Below are positions 1 through 8,652 of a stretch of 64,000 nt of DNA, one piece after another. Within the stretch, counting starts at the first letter, position 1, and every line of letters starts with the position of its first letter. This DNA comes from Bacillus sp. FJAT-22090. Its GTDB lineage: Bacteria; Bacillota; Bacilli; Bacillales_A; Planococcaceae. The position numbers were made by a program, and so were the translations under genes. The stretch spans positions 62,001-126,000 of the forward strand of contig NZ_VEBK01000005.1 in the NCBI RefSeq assembly GCF_007676755.1. Reading direction: 5' to 3'. Under the pieces are notes generated by a model that was not told the origin of the DNA, did not search any database, and was given only the letters and a program-made list of their open reading frames with translations.

Positions 1-320
1 TATGTATTTAGAAAAGAAATAGTCTCATCTTCAAAGCCCGATATAAAATCTATTTCTAATCCAGTTGAAATAATAATATCTTTTCTATATTGTTTTTTCA
101 AATCATCTAAATCGGACAAATAAGATTCGAGACGGCTAATGTCCATTCCGCTATCCTTATCGGGGGTTGGATCTACAAAGTTTTGAGGCAATGGAGCGTG
201 CTCTGTAAAAGAGATTTCATAAAAACCATTTCGTATTGCTTTTTCAATATATAGATGGAATGGATCAAGCGTTCCGTGAGGACAATAGGGTGTATGAATA
301 TGACCATCCTTTTTCAACAA
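1..320 (-). CDS. hisJ: Histidinol-phosphatase, PHP family (N-terminal part only)
   Basis: This is the N-terminal part (about 106 residues) of a PHP-family histidinol-phosphatase, which dephosphorylates histidinol phosphate in histidine biosynthesis. It starts with the metal-binding HxH motif in DGHIHTPYCPHG, and the second motif, EISFTEHAPLP, follows near residue 40. The gene runs off the left edge. TTG at 320 is preceded by AAAGGAGG at 7-nt spacing. A second TTG three bases further in is also possible. It is divergent from ezrA, as in B. subtilis, which supports hisJ over other PHP proteins. Confidence 0.88.
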   Translation of the reverse strand, partial: MLKKDGHIHTPYCPHGTLDPFHLYIEKAIRNGFYEISFTEHAPLPQNFVDPTPDKDSGMDISRLESYLSDLDDLKKQYRKDIIISTGLEIDFISGFEDETISFLNT

Positions 321-406
321 AACTAGCCTCCTTTGCGCAGAAATATTATTATTTCAAAAAATTCATTGCTTTTCTAGTGTTTTATGAAACAATAACATAA
401 AAAGCA

Positions 407-415
407 TGGTAATAT
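407..415 (+). promoter_or_regulatory. Possible extended -10 promoter of ezrA
   Basis: TGG-TAATAT has the TGn extension and lies about 50 bp upstream of the ezrA start. No good -35 box is visible at 17-bp spacing, so this rests on the extended -10 alone. Confidence 0.35.
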
Positions 416-468
416 ATAGAGGAACATTTGAATTAGAACTTTTTTGATTTTGGAACAGGGGGCTTACG

Positions 469-2169
469 ATGAAGTATATCATCCCAGCAGTCATTATACT
501 TTTAGTAATTGCAGTTTTTGCGTTTATTATAAGAAGAAAACATAATTCGGAAATTGAACGTTTAGAACATGAAAAGCATCAAATTCAAAATAAACCTATT
601 TTAGAAGAAATGACAAAAGTAAAACAATTGAATATGAATGGTCAAACAGAAGAGATGTTTGAAAGATGGAGAAATACATGGACAGAAGTTATGGATGTTC
701 ATATGCCGAAAATTGACGTTCTATTATTCGATGCAGAAGAAAAAGTAGATAAATTTATCTTTCCGAAGGCTTCTAAAATTGAAAAAGAAATTCAAACATT
801 GATTTCTTTTTGCGATGACAAAATGTCAGAGATTTTAAAAGAACTAGAAGAGTTAATCGGTAGTGAGGAAAAAAATCGAATTGAAATGGAGCAGTTGAAA
901 GAACAGCATCGTGCTGCTAGAAAAACTTTACTTGCTCATCAATATTCTTTTGGAGATGCCGTACCTGCATTAGAAACAAAATTAGAATCATTTATCCCGC
1001 ATTTTGAGGAATTTGATAAACTAACCGAGACAGGAAATTATTTGAGCGCAAGAGAAATTGTTATATCTTTACAAGACGAAGGACAAAAATTCTTTCCAAA
1101 GTTGCACGATATTCCAACAATCCTTTCAGAAATCCAAAATAAAATTCCTGCTACCATTCACGAACTACGAAATGGTCAGAAAGAAATGGAAGAAAGTTCT
1201 TATTACTTGCAACATCTTGAAATGAGCAACAAATTAGATTCGATAGAAGAAGAATTGATCGAGTTAAAGGAAGCAGTAGTCAATCTTGAAATTGAAAAAA
1301 CCATTGTCAGAGTAGAAGAAATAAAAGATGAAATGGAAACCTTCTATGACTTGTTAGAAAAAGAGGTACTTGCAAAAAAATACGTGGATCAATACAAAGG
1401 ACAAACTGCGACACGTTTAAAAGAAGTAACAAATGTTACTCGCGCAATAAGTGAAGAAGCTGCATATGTACAACAAAGCTATCGTTTACCAGAAAAAGAA
1501 GCTGAAATTCCACAAAGCTGTTTGAAGGAATTAGAAGAGTTGGAAAAGAAGTTCGGACTTCTTTCGTCTCGGGTGGACGAAGAAAAATCTGCGTATTCTA
1601 GTCTACAAGAAGATCTAAACGAAATTGCAGAAGAACTTGATCGTCTATATGAAGAACAGGAACGCTTTGCAAATCGATTAAATAATCTCCGTATCGATGA
1701 AAATAAAGCTCGTGAAAAGTTAGATGAGCTAAAAGATATATTACATGATACGGATCGTATGCTACAAAAAGCGAATATTCCAGGGATTCCTGAAGATATG
1801 GATGTACGTTTGGAAGAAGCAGAAGAGCATATATATGTGGCGATGCAAAGCCTTCAAGAAGTACCTTTAAATATGACATTAGTGGATAATTATTTAGAGA
1901 AAGCCGAAGCTTGTATGGAAGAAGTGCATAAAAGGGCAAAAGAAATGTTAGAAAATGTATTATTAACAGAAAAAATTATTCAATACGGAAACCGTTATCG
2001 TGCTAGTCATCCTAGTATACACGCACGCTTGTTAGAAGCAGAGGAAGCATTCAGGCAACTTAGATATGCAAAAGCGCTAGAAGATGCTGCAACAGCAGTA
2101 GAAGAAGTAGAACCAGGTGCTTTGAAGAAAATTGAAGTATTGGTGAAAGAAGAAGCTTGGCGTACATAA
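469..2169 (+). CDS. ezrA: Septation ring formation regulator EzrA
   Basis: EzrA is a membrane-anchored cytoplasmic protein that binds FtsZ and restricts Z-rings to midcell. The 566 residues match the family length (about 560). A single transmembrane segment at residues about 3-22 is followed by a basic RRK stop-transfer. The rest is Glu/Lys-rich heptad sequence, giving the long coiled-coil, spectrin-like array of the family. The start has an AGGGGG ribosome site. hisJ lies divergently upstream and the desulfurase-thiI pair downstream, as in B. subtilis. A hairpin terminator separates it from the next gene. Confidence 0.95.
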   Translation: MKYIIPAVIILLVIAVFAFIIRRKHNSEIERLEHEKHQIQNKPILEEMTKVKQLNMNGQTEEMFERWRNTWTEVMDVHMPKIDVLLFDAEEKVDKFIFPKASKIEKEIQTLISFCDDKMSEILKELEELIGSEEKNRIEMEQLKEQHRAARKTLLAHQYSFGDAVPALETKLESFIPHFEEFDKLTETGNYLSAREIVISLQDEGQKFFPKLHDIPTILSEIQNKIPATIHELRNGQKEMEESSYYLQHLEMSNKLDSIEEELIELKEAVVNLEIEKTIVRVEEIKDEMETFYDLLEKEVLAKKYVDQYKGQTATRLKEVTNVTRAISEEAAYVQQSYRLPEKEAEIPQSCLKELEELEKKFGLLSSRVDEEKSAYSSLQEDLNEIAEELDRLYEEQERFANRLNNLRIDENKAREKLDELKDILHDTDRMLQKANIPGIPEDMDVRLEEAEEHIYVAMQSLQEVPLNMTLVDNYLEKAEACMEEVHKRAKEMLENVLLTEKIIQYGNRYRASHPSIHARLLEAEEAFRQLRYAKALEDAATAVEEVEPGALKKIEVLVKEEAWRT

Positions 2170-2243
2170 CTAATAAATGTAAGAAATGCATTCGGTCTTT
2201 CTGGACGGTCTAGACTTAGTATTCTGTTTTTTATACAAACGTG

Positions 2244-2278
2244 AACCACCTCACTAAAAAAGTGATGGTGGTTTTTTT
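2244..2278 (+). terminator. Rho-independent terminator after ezrA
   Basis: AACCACCTCACT pairs with AGTGATGGTGGTT (one bulge) around a 5-nt loop and is followed by seven T residues. Confidence 0.8.
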
Positions 2279-2299
2279 CCGAAAAAGGAGGGAACTACA

Positions 2300-3433
2300 G
2301 TGATTTATTTTGATAACAGTGCCACAACAAAAGTACATCCAAAAGTATTAGAAACATTTATGGCAGTGAACGAGAAATTTTGGGCAAACCCAGCCTCTAT
2401 ACATGAATTTGGTCATCAAACAAACGAATTATTACAATCAGCTAGACAACAAGTAGCAGAAATATTACACACAGCCAACGATAAGGTTTATTTTACATCA
2501 GGTGGCACTGAATCCAATAATCTAGCTATTATTGGTTTAGCAAATAAATATAAACATCGTGGAAGTCATATACTCATCTCAGCAGTGGAGCATCCATCTG
2601 TGATAGAAGCTGCCAGACACCTAGCACTAACTGGATTTGAAGTCGAATGGATTCCTGTAGATTCAGATGGAATTATTGTACTCGATACAGTAAGACAAAT
2701 GCTACGCGACGATACAGTATTAGTAAGTGTAATGCATGTGAATAATGAAACTGGAGCAATCCAGCCAATTGAAAAGCTTACTTCGATAACAAGAAAGAAT
2801 AGCCGAGCGTTAATCCATATGGATGCAGTGCAAAGTTTTGGGAAATTACTGGTACATTTTGGAGAATTTGATGTAGATGCTATCACCATTTCCTCGCATA
2901 AGATCCATGGTTTAAAAGGCTCAGGTGTACTAGCATTAAAACAATTTATTGAAGTAGAACCGATTCTATTTGGTGGAGGGCAGGAATTTGGTATTCGAAG
3001 TGGGACGACTCCAGTTCCATTAGCTGTATCTACTGCAAAAGCGATGAGGCTTGCAAATGAGAACTTTCAAGAAAAAGTACAAAAAATGCAAATGATGACA
3101 GACGATCTTTTTCATTTTTTGCGTTCTTTTTCTGCAATAAAAATAATTTCTCCTATAAAGAGAGCACCACATATAATTTCTTTTTCAGTTCATAAAATCA
3201 AAGGCGAAGTAATTATTAATGCTTTACAGCAAAAAAATGTTATAGTTTCTACAAGCAGTGCATGTTCTTCGAGGCAAACAAAAACTAGTCATGTACTAAA
3301 AGCAATGCATATACAAGACGAGCATATTAAAGGAGTAATCCGTTTAAGTATTAGTTCGTTTAATACTCAAGAAGAGGTCAATCAGTTTAAAAACATATTT
3401 ACACAAGTGATGAATGTAATTAAAGGAGACTAA
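2300..3433 (+). CDS. Cysteine desulfurase (thiI-linked, NifS/IscS-like)
   Basis: This PLP-dependent cysteine desulfurase removes sulfur from L-cysteine as an enzyme-bound persulfide. The PLP lysine is K201 in SSHKIHGLKG, and the persulfide cysteine is C322 in STSSACSS. The N-terminus, MIYFDNSATTKVHP, is typical, and 377 residues is a normal length. The GTG start has AAAGGAGGG eight bases upstream. The gene ends 5 bp before thiI, so the two should be co-transcribed. Its likely role is sulfur donation to ThiI for tRNA 4-thiouridine and perhaps thiamine. The B. subtilis gene in this position is called nifZ, which is unrelated to nitrogen fixation. Confidence 0.93.
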   Translation: MIYFDNSATTKVHPKVLETFMAVNEKFWANPASIHEFGHQTNELLQSARQQVAEILHTANDKVYFTSGGTESNNLAIIGLANKYKHRGSHILISAVEHPSVIEAARHLALTGFEVEWIPVDSDGIIVLDTVRQMLRDDTVLVSVMHVNNETGAIQPIEKLTSITRKNSRALIHMDAVQSFGKLLVHFGEFDVDAITISSHKIHGLKGSGVLALKQFIEVEPILFGGGQEFGIRSGTTPVPLAVSTAKAMRLANENFQEKVQKMQMMTDDLFHFLRSFSAIKIISPIKRAPHIISFSVHKIKGEVIINALQQKNVIVSTSSACSSRQTKTSHVLKAMHIQDEHIKGVIRLSISSFNTQEEVNQFKNIFTQVMNVIKGD

Positions 3434-3438
3434 ATTGT

Positions 3439-4641
3439 ATGAAATGGGAAAAGATTTTAGTAAGATACGGTGAATTATCAACAAAAGGAAAAAATAGAAA
3501 ACAGTTTATAACGCATCTCCGTAATAATATAAAATTTTCTTTTGTAGATTTGCCAAATATTAAAGTACAAGCGGAAAGAGATCGAATGTTTTTAACTTCC
3601 TCTGAGGATTCGGAAATTCAATCGTTAATAGAGCGCTTGCCAAAAATATTTGGTATTCAATCATTTAGCCCAGTTGCATCTTGTTCAAAAGAATTAGAAG
3701 ATATACAAACGACTGCGCTTCAAATTTTAGAAAGTTTAGACAGTAAAGACAAAACGTTCAGAGTGACGGTAAAACGCACGGATAAAAAATTTCCGCTTGA
3801 TACATATGAACTGCAAACGACAGTGGCAAGTCATGTATTACGACAGTATCCTTCTTTAAAAGTACAGATGAAAAAACCCGAAATAGATTTACGAATTGAA
3901 GTATTAAATGACGCTGTATATATGATGGCTCAAGTAATCCCAGGAGCAGGGGGAATGCCGCTTGGTTCAAATGGTCGTTCATTATTAATGCTTTCGGGTG
4001 GAATCGATAGTCCAGTTGCTGGCTTTATGCTTTTGAAACGAGGAGTTAGATTGGATGCTATTCATTTTCATAGTCCTCCATTTACTAGTGAACGTTCAAA
4101 AGAAAAAGTGATGGACTTAGCTAACCAGTTAAGTCATTTTGGAGCAACTGTAAGACTACATGTTATTCCATTTACAGAAATCCAACAAAGTATTCAAGCG
4201 CAAATTCCAGAAAATGTATCGATGACTACAACTAGAAGAATGATGATGAAAATTGCAGACTTAGTGCGAGAAGAAATTGGTGCGTTAGGAATTGTCACAG
4301 GAGAAAGTTTAGGTCAAGTTGCAAGCCAAACACTTGAAAGTTTAACTGCCATTAATGCAGTAACATCCACACCTGTCTTTAGACCACTTATTTCGATGGA
4401 TAAGTTAGATATTATAGATATTGCCCGGGAAATAGGAACTTATGACACATCCATCCTGCCGTATGAAGATTGTTGTACTATTTTTACGCCATCTTGTCCT
4501 AAAACAAAGCCAAAGCTCGAGAAAGTACAATACTACGAGAGCTTTAAGGATTATAATGATTTAATAAAAGAAGCAGTAGAAAATAAAGAGGTTTACTCGT
4601 TTCCGACTAAAAAGAAAAACGAATTTGAAAGTCTCCTTTAA
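3439..4641 (+). CDS. thiI: tRNA 4-thiouridine synthase ThiI
   Basis: ThiI adenylates U8 of tRNA and inserts sulfur from the partner desulfurase. The N-terminal ferredoxin-like and THUMP region spans residues about 1-165. The PP-loop ATP-pyrophosphatase motif SGGIDSP is at 186-192. The C-terminus holds the family's CCTIFTPSCPKTKP block. At 400 residues it is the short Gram-positive form without the rhodanese domain of E. coli ThiI, so sulfur must come from the adjacent desulfurase. It lies directly downstream of that gene and upstream of sspA, as in B. subtilis. Confidence 0.96.
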   Translation: MKWEKILVRYGELSTKGKNRKQFITHLRNNIKFSFVDLPNIKVQAERDRMFLTSSEDSEIQSLIERLPKIFGIQSFSPVASCSKELEDIQTTALQILESLDSKDKTFRVTVKRTDKKFPLDTYELQTTVASHVLRQYPSLKVQMKKPEIDLRIEVLNDAVYMMAQVIPGAGGMPLGSNGRSLLMLSGGIDSPVAGFMLLKRGVRLDAIHFHSPPFTSERSKEKVMDLANQLSHFGATVRLHVIPFTEIQQSIQAQIPENVSMTTTRRMMMKIADLVREEIGALGIVTGESLGQVASQTLESLTAINAVTSTPVFRPLISMDKLDIIDIAREIGTYDTSILPYEDCCTIFTPSCPKTKPKLEKVQYYESFKDYNDLIKEAVENKEVYSFPTKKKNEFESLL

Positions 4642-4672
4642 AAAAGTGGCAAAAAATACCTTCTAACCTTGT

Positions 4673-4701
4673 GTATGAAATTAGAGAAAACGACCATTCT
4701 A
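4673..4701 (+). promoter_or_regulatory. Predicted sigma-G (forespore) promoter of sspA
   Basis: GTATG (4673-4677) and CATTCTA (4695-4701), separated by 17 bp, match the sigma-G consensus GHATR / CATNHTA at every defined position. The predicted start lies at about 4708, giving a very short leader before the ribosome site at 4709-4715. The match is seen; use by sigma-G is inferred. Confidence 0.6.
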
Positions 4702-4723
4702 ATTTCACAAGGAGGTGAGAGAC

Positions 4724-4918
4724 ATGCCAAACAACAATCAACTTGTAGTTCCAGGCGTAAAACAAGCAATTGATCAAATGAAATATGAAATTGCTCAAGA
4801 GTTTGGAGTACAACTTGGAGCTGATGCATCATCGCGTGCCAACGGATCCGTAGGCGGAGAAATTACAAAGCGATTAGTGCGTCAAGCCCAATCACAAATG
4901 AACGGTTACAATAAATAA
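4724..4918 (+). CDS. sspA: Alpha/beta-type small acid-soluble spore protein
   Basis: This 64-residue SASP coats and protects DNA in dormant spores and is degraded during germination. It carries the family signatures [10 protein letters not shown], where the germination protease GPR cuts after Glu, and the C-terminal [16 protein letters not shown]-binding helix. ATG at 4724 is chosen because AAGGAGGTGA at 4709-4717 is optimally placed. A GTG at 4715 lies inside that ribosome site. It shows the host makes endospores. A sigma-G-like promoter precedes it and a strong terminator follows. The name sspA rests on its position after thiI. Confidence 0.95.
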   Translation: MPNNNQLVVPGVKQAIDQMKYEIAQEFGVQLGADASSRANGSVGGEITKRLVRQAQSQMNGYNK

Positions 4919-4931
4919 GTGAACAAATAAA

Positions 4932-4957
4932 CCGGCAGCTTAGGCTGTCGGTTTTTT
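4932..4957 (+). terminator. Rho-independent terminator after sspA
   Basis: CCGGCAGC and GCTGTCGG form an 8-bp stem with a TTAG loop, followed by TTTTTT. Confidence 0.9.
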
Positions 4958-5061
4958 AATGACCTAAAATATCCGCCTATATAAGTTAGAAAATTAAATT
5001 TTCATTTAATAATCAAATAATTTACTTTATAATTAAGTTGTACTGTAAAGGAGGAATTATA

Positions 5062-6636
5062 TTGAATACACAAGATTTAATAGCACCGGCGCATTATAAC
5101 TTGGTAAGTGAGTTTGAAAAGTATAGCACTAGTGAAGAAAGATTAGCGCTCATTTGGGAATCGGACAACGGGAAAACTAGAAAGAGTACATATAAGCAAC
5201 TAATTCAACAGGCAAACAAAATTGCAAATGTATTTACTCGTGCTGGCTTAAAAAAAGGAGATATCGTTCTAGTAATGGTACCTCGTTTGGTTGAAGCATA
5301 TGAAGTTTATATTGCTGCATTAAAAGCAGGGTTAGTTGTTATACCAAGTTCAGAAATGTTGCGAGCTAAGGATATCGAATACCGTCTAGTTCATAGTGGA
5401 GCGAAAGCAATTATCGCATATGAACCATTTTTAGATCAATTTAATGACGTACAAAACTTAGAAAATAAATTATTATTTGTAATAGGGGATGGCAAGAACA
5501 ATTGGACGTCTTTGTCACATGAAATTTTAAGTGAAACGGATGTATTCCAAACAGTAGATACCTTAAGTGACGATATGGCGTTTATCTCTTATACGAGTGG
5601 AACGACTGGCAATCCAAAAGGAGTAGTACATACACATGGCTGGGCCTTTGCGCATTTGCGGACATCAGGGCCAAACTGGTTAGGCATCCAAGAGGGAGAT
5701 ATTGTATGGGCAACAGCGAGCCCTGGATGGCAAAAATGGATTTGGAGTCCTTTCCTTGCGACGCTTGGAAGTGGAGCAGTTGGATATGTATATAACGGCA
5801 AATTTGAACCGAATGTATATTTAAAAAATATTCAAGATAAAAAAGTTAATGTTCTTTGTTGCACTCCTACCGAATATAGGATTATGGCAAAGGTAGAAGG
5901 CTTATCAAATTATAACCTTTCTTCTCTTCATAGCGCAGTTTCAGCAGGAGAACCGCTTAATAGAGAGGTAATTGAAACATTTGAAAAACTGTTTAACCTA
6001 GAAGTCCGCGATGGATATGGTCAAACAGAAAATACTTTGCTTGTTGGAACGATGAAAGGGATGGAAGCAAGACCTGGTTCAATGGGGAAACCAACTCCCG
6101 GCAATACAGTAGAAATCATTAATGAAGTAGGAGAAATTTGTGCCCCTGGTGAAGTAGGGGATATTGCCGTACACATAAAAACTCCTGCCCTTTTCAAGGA
6201 ATATTTAAAAGACCCAGAAAGAACATCGATGCAATTTAGAGGCGAGTATTATGTTACAGGTGACCAAGCGAAAAAAGATGAAGATGGCTATTTCTGGTTT
6301 GAGGGTAGAGGCGACGATATCATTATTAGTTCGGGCTATACAATAGGTCCATTTGAAGTAGAGGATGCCTTAACAAAGCATCCAGCAGTGCAGGAATGCG
6401 CAGTGATCGGTAGCCCACATGAAGTTCGTGGTTCCATCGTAAAAGCTTTTGTCGTTTTACTGGATAAATCTAAGGCGTCGGATGAATTAGTGAAAGAACT
6501 TCAAGAACATGTGAAAACAATTACTGCCCCCTACAAATATCCTAGAGAAATAGAGTTTGTGGAGGAATTACCGAAAACGGCTTCTGGAAAAATCAGAAGG
6601 GTTGAATTAAGACAAAACGAACAACTGAAGAGATAG
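5062..6636 (+). CDS. Acyl-CoA synthetase, AMP-forming (YtcI-like)
   Basis: This ANL-superfamily enzyme of 524 residues activates a carboxylic acid as an acyl-adenylate and then the CoA thioester. The phosphate-binding loop SYTSGTTGNPKG is at residues about 176-187. DGYGQTE, the hinge region GRGDDIIISSGY, and the C-terminal catalytic lysine in KTASGKIRR are all present. The gene resembles medium-chain acyl-CoA and acetyl-CoA synthetases and B. subtilis YtcI, so the exact substrate is uncertain. The TTG at 5062 is chosen because AAAGGAGGA sits 7-8 bases upstream. An in-frame TTG at 5038 lacks a ribosome site. It stands alone between two terminators. Confidence 0.88.
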   Translation: MNTQDLIAPAHYNLVSEFEKYSTSEERLALIWESDNGKTRKSTYKQLIQQANKIANVFTRAGLKKGDIVLVMVPRLVEAYEVYIAALKAGLVVIPSSEMLRAKDIEYRLVHSGAKAIIAYEPFLDQFNDVQNLENKLLFVIGDGKNNWTSLSHEILSETDVFQTVDTLSDDMAFISYTSGTTGNPKGVVHTHGWAFAHLRTSGPNWLGIQEGDIVWATASPGWQKWIWSPFLATLGSGAVGYVYNGKFEPNVYLKNIQDKKVNVLCCTPTEYRIMAKVEGLSNYNLSSLHSAVSAGEPLNREVIETFEKLFNLEVRDGYGQTENTLLVGTMKGMEARPGSMGKPTPGNTVEIINEVGEICAPGEVGDIAVHIKTPALFKEYLKDPERTSMQFRGEYYVTGDQAKKDEDGYFWFEGRGDDIIISSGYTIGPFEVEDALTKHPAVQECAVIGSPHEVRGSIVKAFVVLLDKSKASDELVKELQEHVKTITAPYKYPREIEFVEELPKTASGKIRRVELRQNEQLKR

Positions 6637-6642
6637 GCAAAA

Positions 6643-6679
6643 ACCACGGAGAGCAGTTCTATGTTCTCCGTGGTTTTTT
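6643..6679 (+). terminator. Rho-independent terminator after the acyl-CoA synthetase gene
   Basis: ACCACGGAGAGCA pairs with TGTTCTCCGTGGT (13 bp with one G-U) around a 6-nt loop and is followed by a T run. Confidence 0.92.
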
Positions 6680-6816
6680 GAGCAGATGTCAATAGCTATT
6701 AAAAACAAGAGAGATATGGATATAAAGGAATATCGCGTTTTCCTATTTACTTTACCTAGCTAAAGCAATATAATGAATCTATTATTTTCGAGTGGCAAAA
6801 AAAGGAGTTGAAAATT

Positions 6817-7713
6817 GTGCAAATGGAAGAAAGACAAGGTATTTTAATGGTCGCTATCGCTTATATTTTATGGGGATTTATGCCGATCTATTGGAAGTTG
6901 TTAGAACATGTGTCAAGCGATGAAATATTAGCTGGCCGGGTTATTTGGTCGTTTATGTTTACATTGCTACTTGTTATAGTTGGGCGTAATTTCCAACTAC
7001 TCATCATTGATTTACAGGATTTATGGAAGGATAAAAGAACTTTTTGGAGCCTTTTCTTTGCTTCTTATTTAATAACAGGAAATTGGTTTATATTCATCTA
7101 TGCGGTAAATGCAGGACATATTGTTCAGACAAGCTTAGGATATTACATAAACCCTTTACTCTCTGTCATACTTGGAATTGTCTTTTTAAAAGAAAGATTA
7201 TCAAGAGCTCAGTTTTTAGCAGTATTGATTGCAGCTATTGGCGTACTCATTTTAACTATTTCTTACGGACAAATACCATGGGTATCTTTTTCCTTGGCAA
7301 TTACATTTGCATTTTATGGGTTGATTAAGAAAACGTTAAAAGTGGACGCGCTAAGAGGGTTAACGATTGAAACGCTATTTGTTCTTCCGGTAGCGTTAAT
7401 TTATTTTGCTTACTTGGTGGCAACGGATAGAGCTATGTTTTTTTCCTCTGATTTTGTTACTGTTTTTTTACTTTTACTGACGGGTGTTGCAACGGCTGTT
7501 CCACTAGTTTTATTTGCGAAGGGAACAAAAACGATTCCTTTATATTTGTCAGGATTTATCCAATATATTGCTCCTACTCTTATGTTATTAGTTGGGATAT
7601 TTATATATAAGGAGAGATTTAGTAAAATTGAATTTTTATCCTTTTCGTTTATATGGTGCGCATTAATTTTATTTACTATATCGAAAATTATCGAGGTAAG
7701 AAAAAACAGGTAG
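6817..7713 (+). CDS. rarD: EamA-family transporter RarD
   Basis: This integral membrane protein of about 298 residues has ten predicted hydrophobic segments in two EamA repeats. The RarD-type N-terminus GILMVAIAYILWGFMPIYWK and the motif GNWFIFIYAVNAGHIVQTSLGY (shown here only as a family signature near residues 85-105) are diagnostic. RarD proteins are drug/metabolite-superfamily permeases whose substrate is mostly unknown. GTG at 6817 is preferred: AAAAGGAG ends at 6807, while a TTG at 6808 overlaps that site. ATG at 6823 is another option. It is convergent with nadK, and the two share the hairpin beyond its end. Confidence 0.88.
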   Translation: MQMEERQGILMVAIAYILWGFMPIYWKLLEHVSSDEILAGRVIWSFMFTLLLVIVGRNFQLLIIDLQDLWKDKRTFWSLFFASYLITGNWFIFIYAVNAGHIVQTSLGYYINPLLSVILGIVFLKERLSRAQFLAVLIAAIGVLILTISYGQIPWVSFSLAITFAFYGLIKKTLKVDALRGLTIETLFVLPVALIYFAYLVATDRAMFFSSDFVTVFLLLLTGVATAVPLVLFAKGTKTIPLYLSGFIQYIAPTLMLLVGIFIYKERFSKIEFLSFSFIWCALILFTISKIIEVRKNR

Positions 7714-7741
7714 TTCCGTTTTTAAACGAAATTCCCTGTTG
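7701..7741 (-). terminator. Minus-strand terminator of nadK
   Basis: On the minus strand AACAGG...CCTGTT encloses an inner TTTCGTTT/AAACGGAA pair and is followed by TTTTTT. It overlaps the last codons of the convergent rarD. No T run exists on the plus strand. Confidence 0.6.
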
Positions 7742-7745
7742 TAAT

Positions 7746-8546
7746 CTATAAAAAAGTTCTTTTTACTTTTTCCCAATAACTATTATTTTTCAATTTAACT
7801 GTTTTAATTACTTGATTGCTAAGTTTTAATGAAACAGTTTCTACATGTTGAATACTGAGTGCTTCATTGTCCGTGCTCATAGAAGGATAATCGTTCCAGT
7901 CCTTATGTAACCTTAGCTCTAGAGATCTGCTTCCACTTAAAATAAAAGAGGAACCTAGTGTTCTAAATTCATTGCTATTAACGGAAGCAATTTCTGATAC
8001 TTGAATACAAGGAAGAAGAGGGTCGACAATGGAACCGTTTAAAGACTTATTGTAGGCGGAGCTTCCAGTAGGGGTAGAGATGACGATTCCATCTCCACGA
8101 AATGTCTCAAAATGTTTATGGTCGATCATTATATCTAATACGAAGGTCTTGATAATATTTGAACGTATGGAAAATTCATTTAAGCATAAAAAGTGTGGAT
8201 TATCGTTGATAGAAACCTCTAGAACTGGATATTTTCGAACCTCGATTTTCTCTGTTAATACTGCATCTGCCATAGCTTCAATATCATCCGCAAGGAAATC
8301 ACAATACATACTCAATGAATCAGTGGTAGAAATACCTGCATACAAACAATCTTGCCTAAAACCAGTTTTTCGGACCGCTTGTAGGAAGGAACCATCTGAC
8401 CCGATGCTAACAATAATAGAGGCGTCTTGATGGTTTTCAACTACTTGAAATCCATGCTCGGTAATTGCTTTTGCCAAATTGGCTTTTTTTTGCAAAGATT
8501 TTGTGTCATTCTTAGTATACAAATATATCGTATTTCGGGAGGTCAT
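7746..8546 (-). CDS. nadK: NAD kinase (PpnKB/YtdI-like)
   Basis: NAD kinase phosphorylates NAD to NADP. At 266 residues this protein closely follows the second Bacillus NAD kinase (YtdI). It has the LNEFSIRS block, the substrate loop GDGIVISTPTGSSAYNKS and the C-terminal WEKVKRTFL. The usual GGDG signature reads GSDGS at residues about 51-55, so the second glycine is a serine. ATG at 8546 is chosen because AAAGGAG lies 7 bases upstream; longer versions add unlike residues. It is divergent from sppA, and the same arrangement with sppA exists in B. subtilis. Confidence 0.9.
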   Translation of the reverse strand: MTSRNTIYLYTKNDTKSLQKKANLAKAITEHGFQVVENHQDASIIVSIGSDGSFLQAVRKTGFRQDCLYAGISTTDSLSMYCDFLADDIEAMADAVLTEKIEVRKYPVLEVSINDNPHFLCLNEFSIRSNIIKTFVLDIMIDHKHFETFRGDGIVISTPTGSSAYNKSLNGSIVDPLLPCIQVSEIASVNSNEFRTLGSSFILSGSRSLELRLHKDWNDYPSMSTDNEALSIQHVETVSLKLSNQVIKTVKLKNNSYWEKVKRTFL

Positions 8547-8652
8547 AAGCATGCTCCTTTTTTTATGGTATACTAGATATTTTAACATTTAATGAAACGT
8601 TTAGACATTATTTTCGTATGTAAAGAGGATAACTAAAGGAGGAAAATAGTAT

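Noticed and set aside
1598-1939. Long minus-strand frames opposite ezrA, accA, polA, ysdC and others
   Set aside because: They lie antisense to well-recognised genes, lack ribosome sites, and have no recognisable motifs; they are coding shadows.
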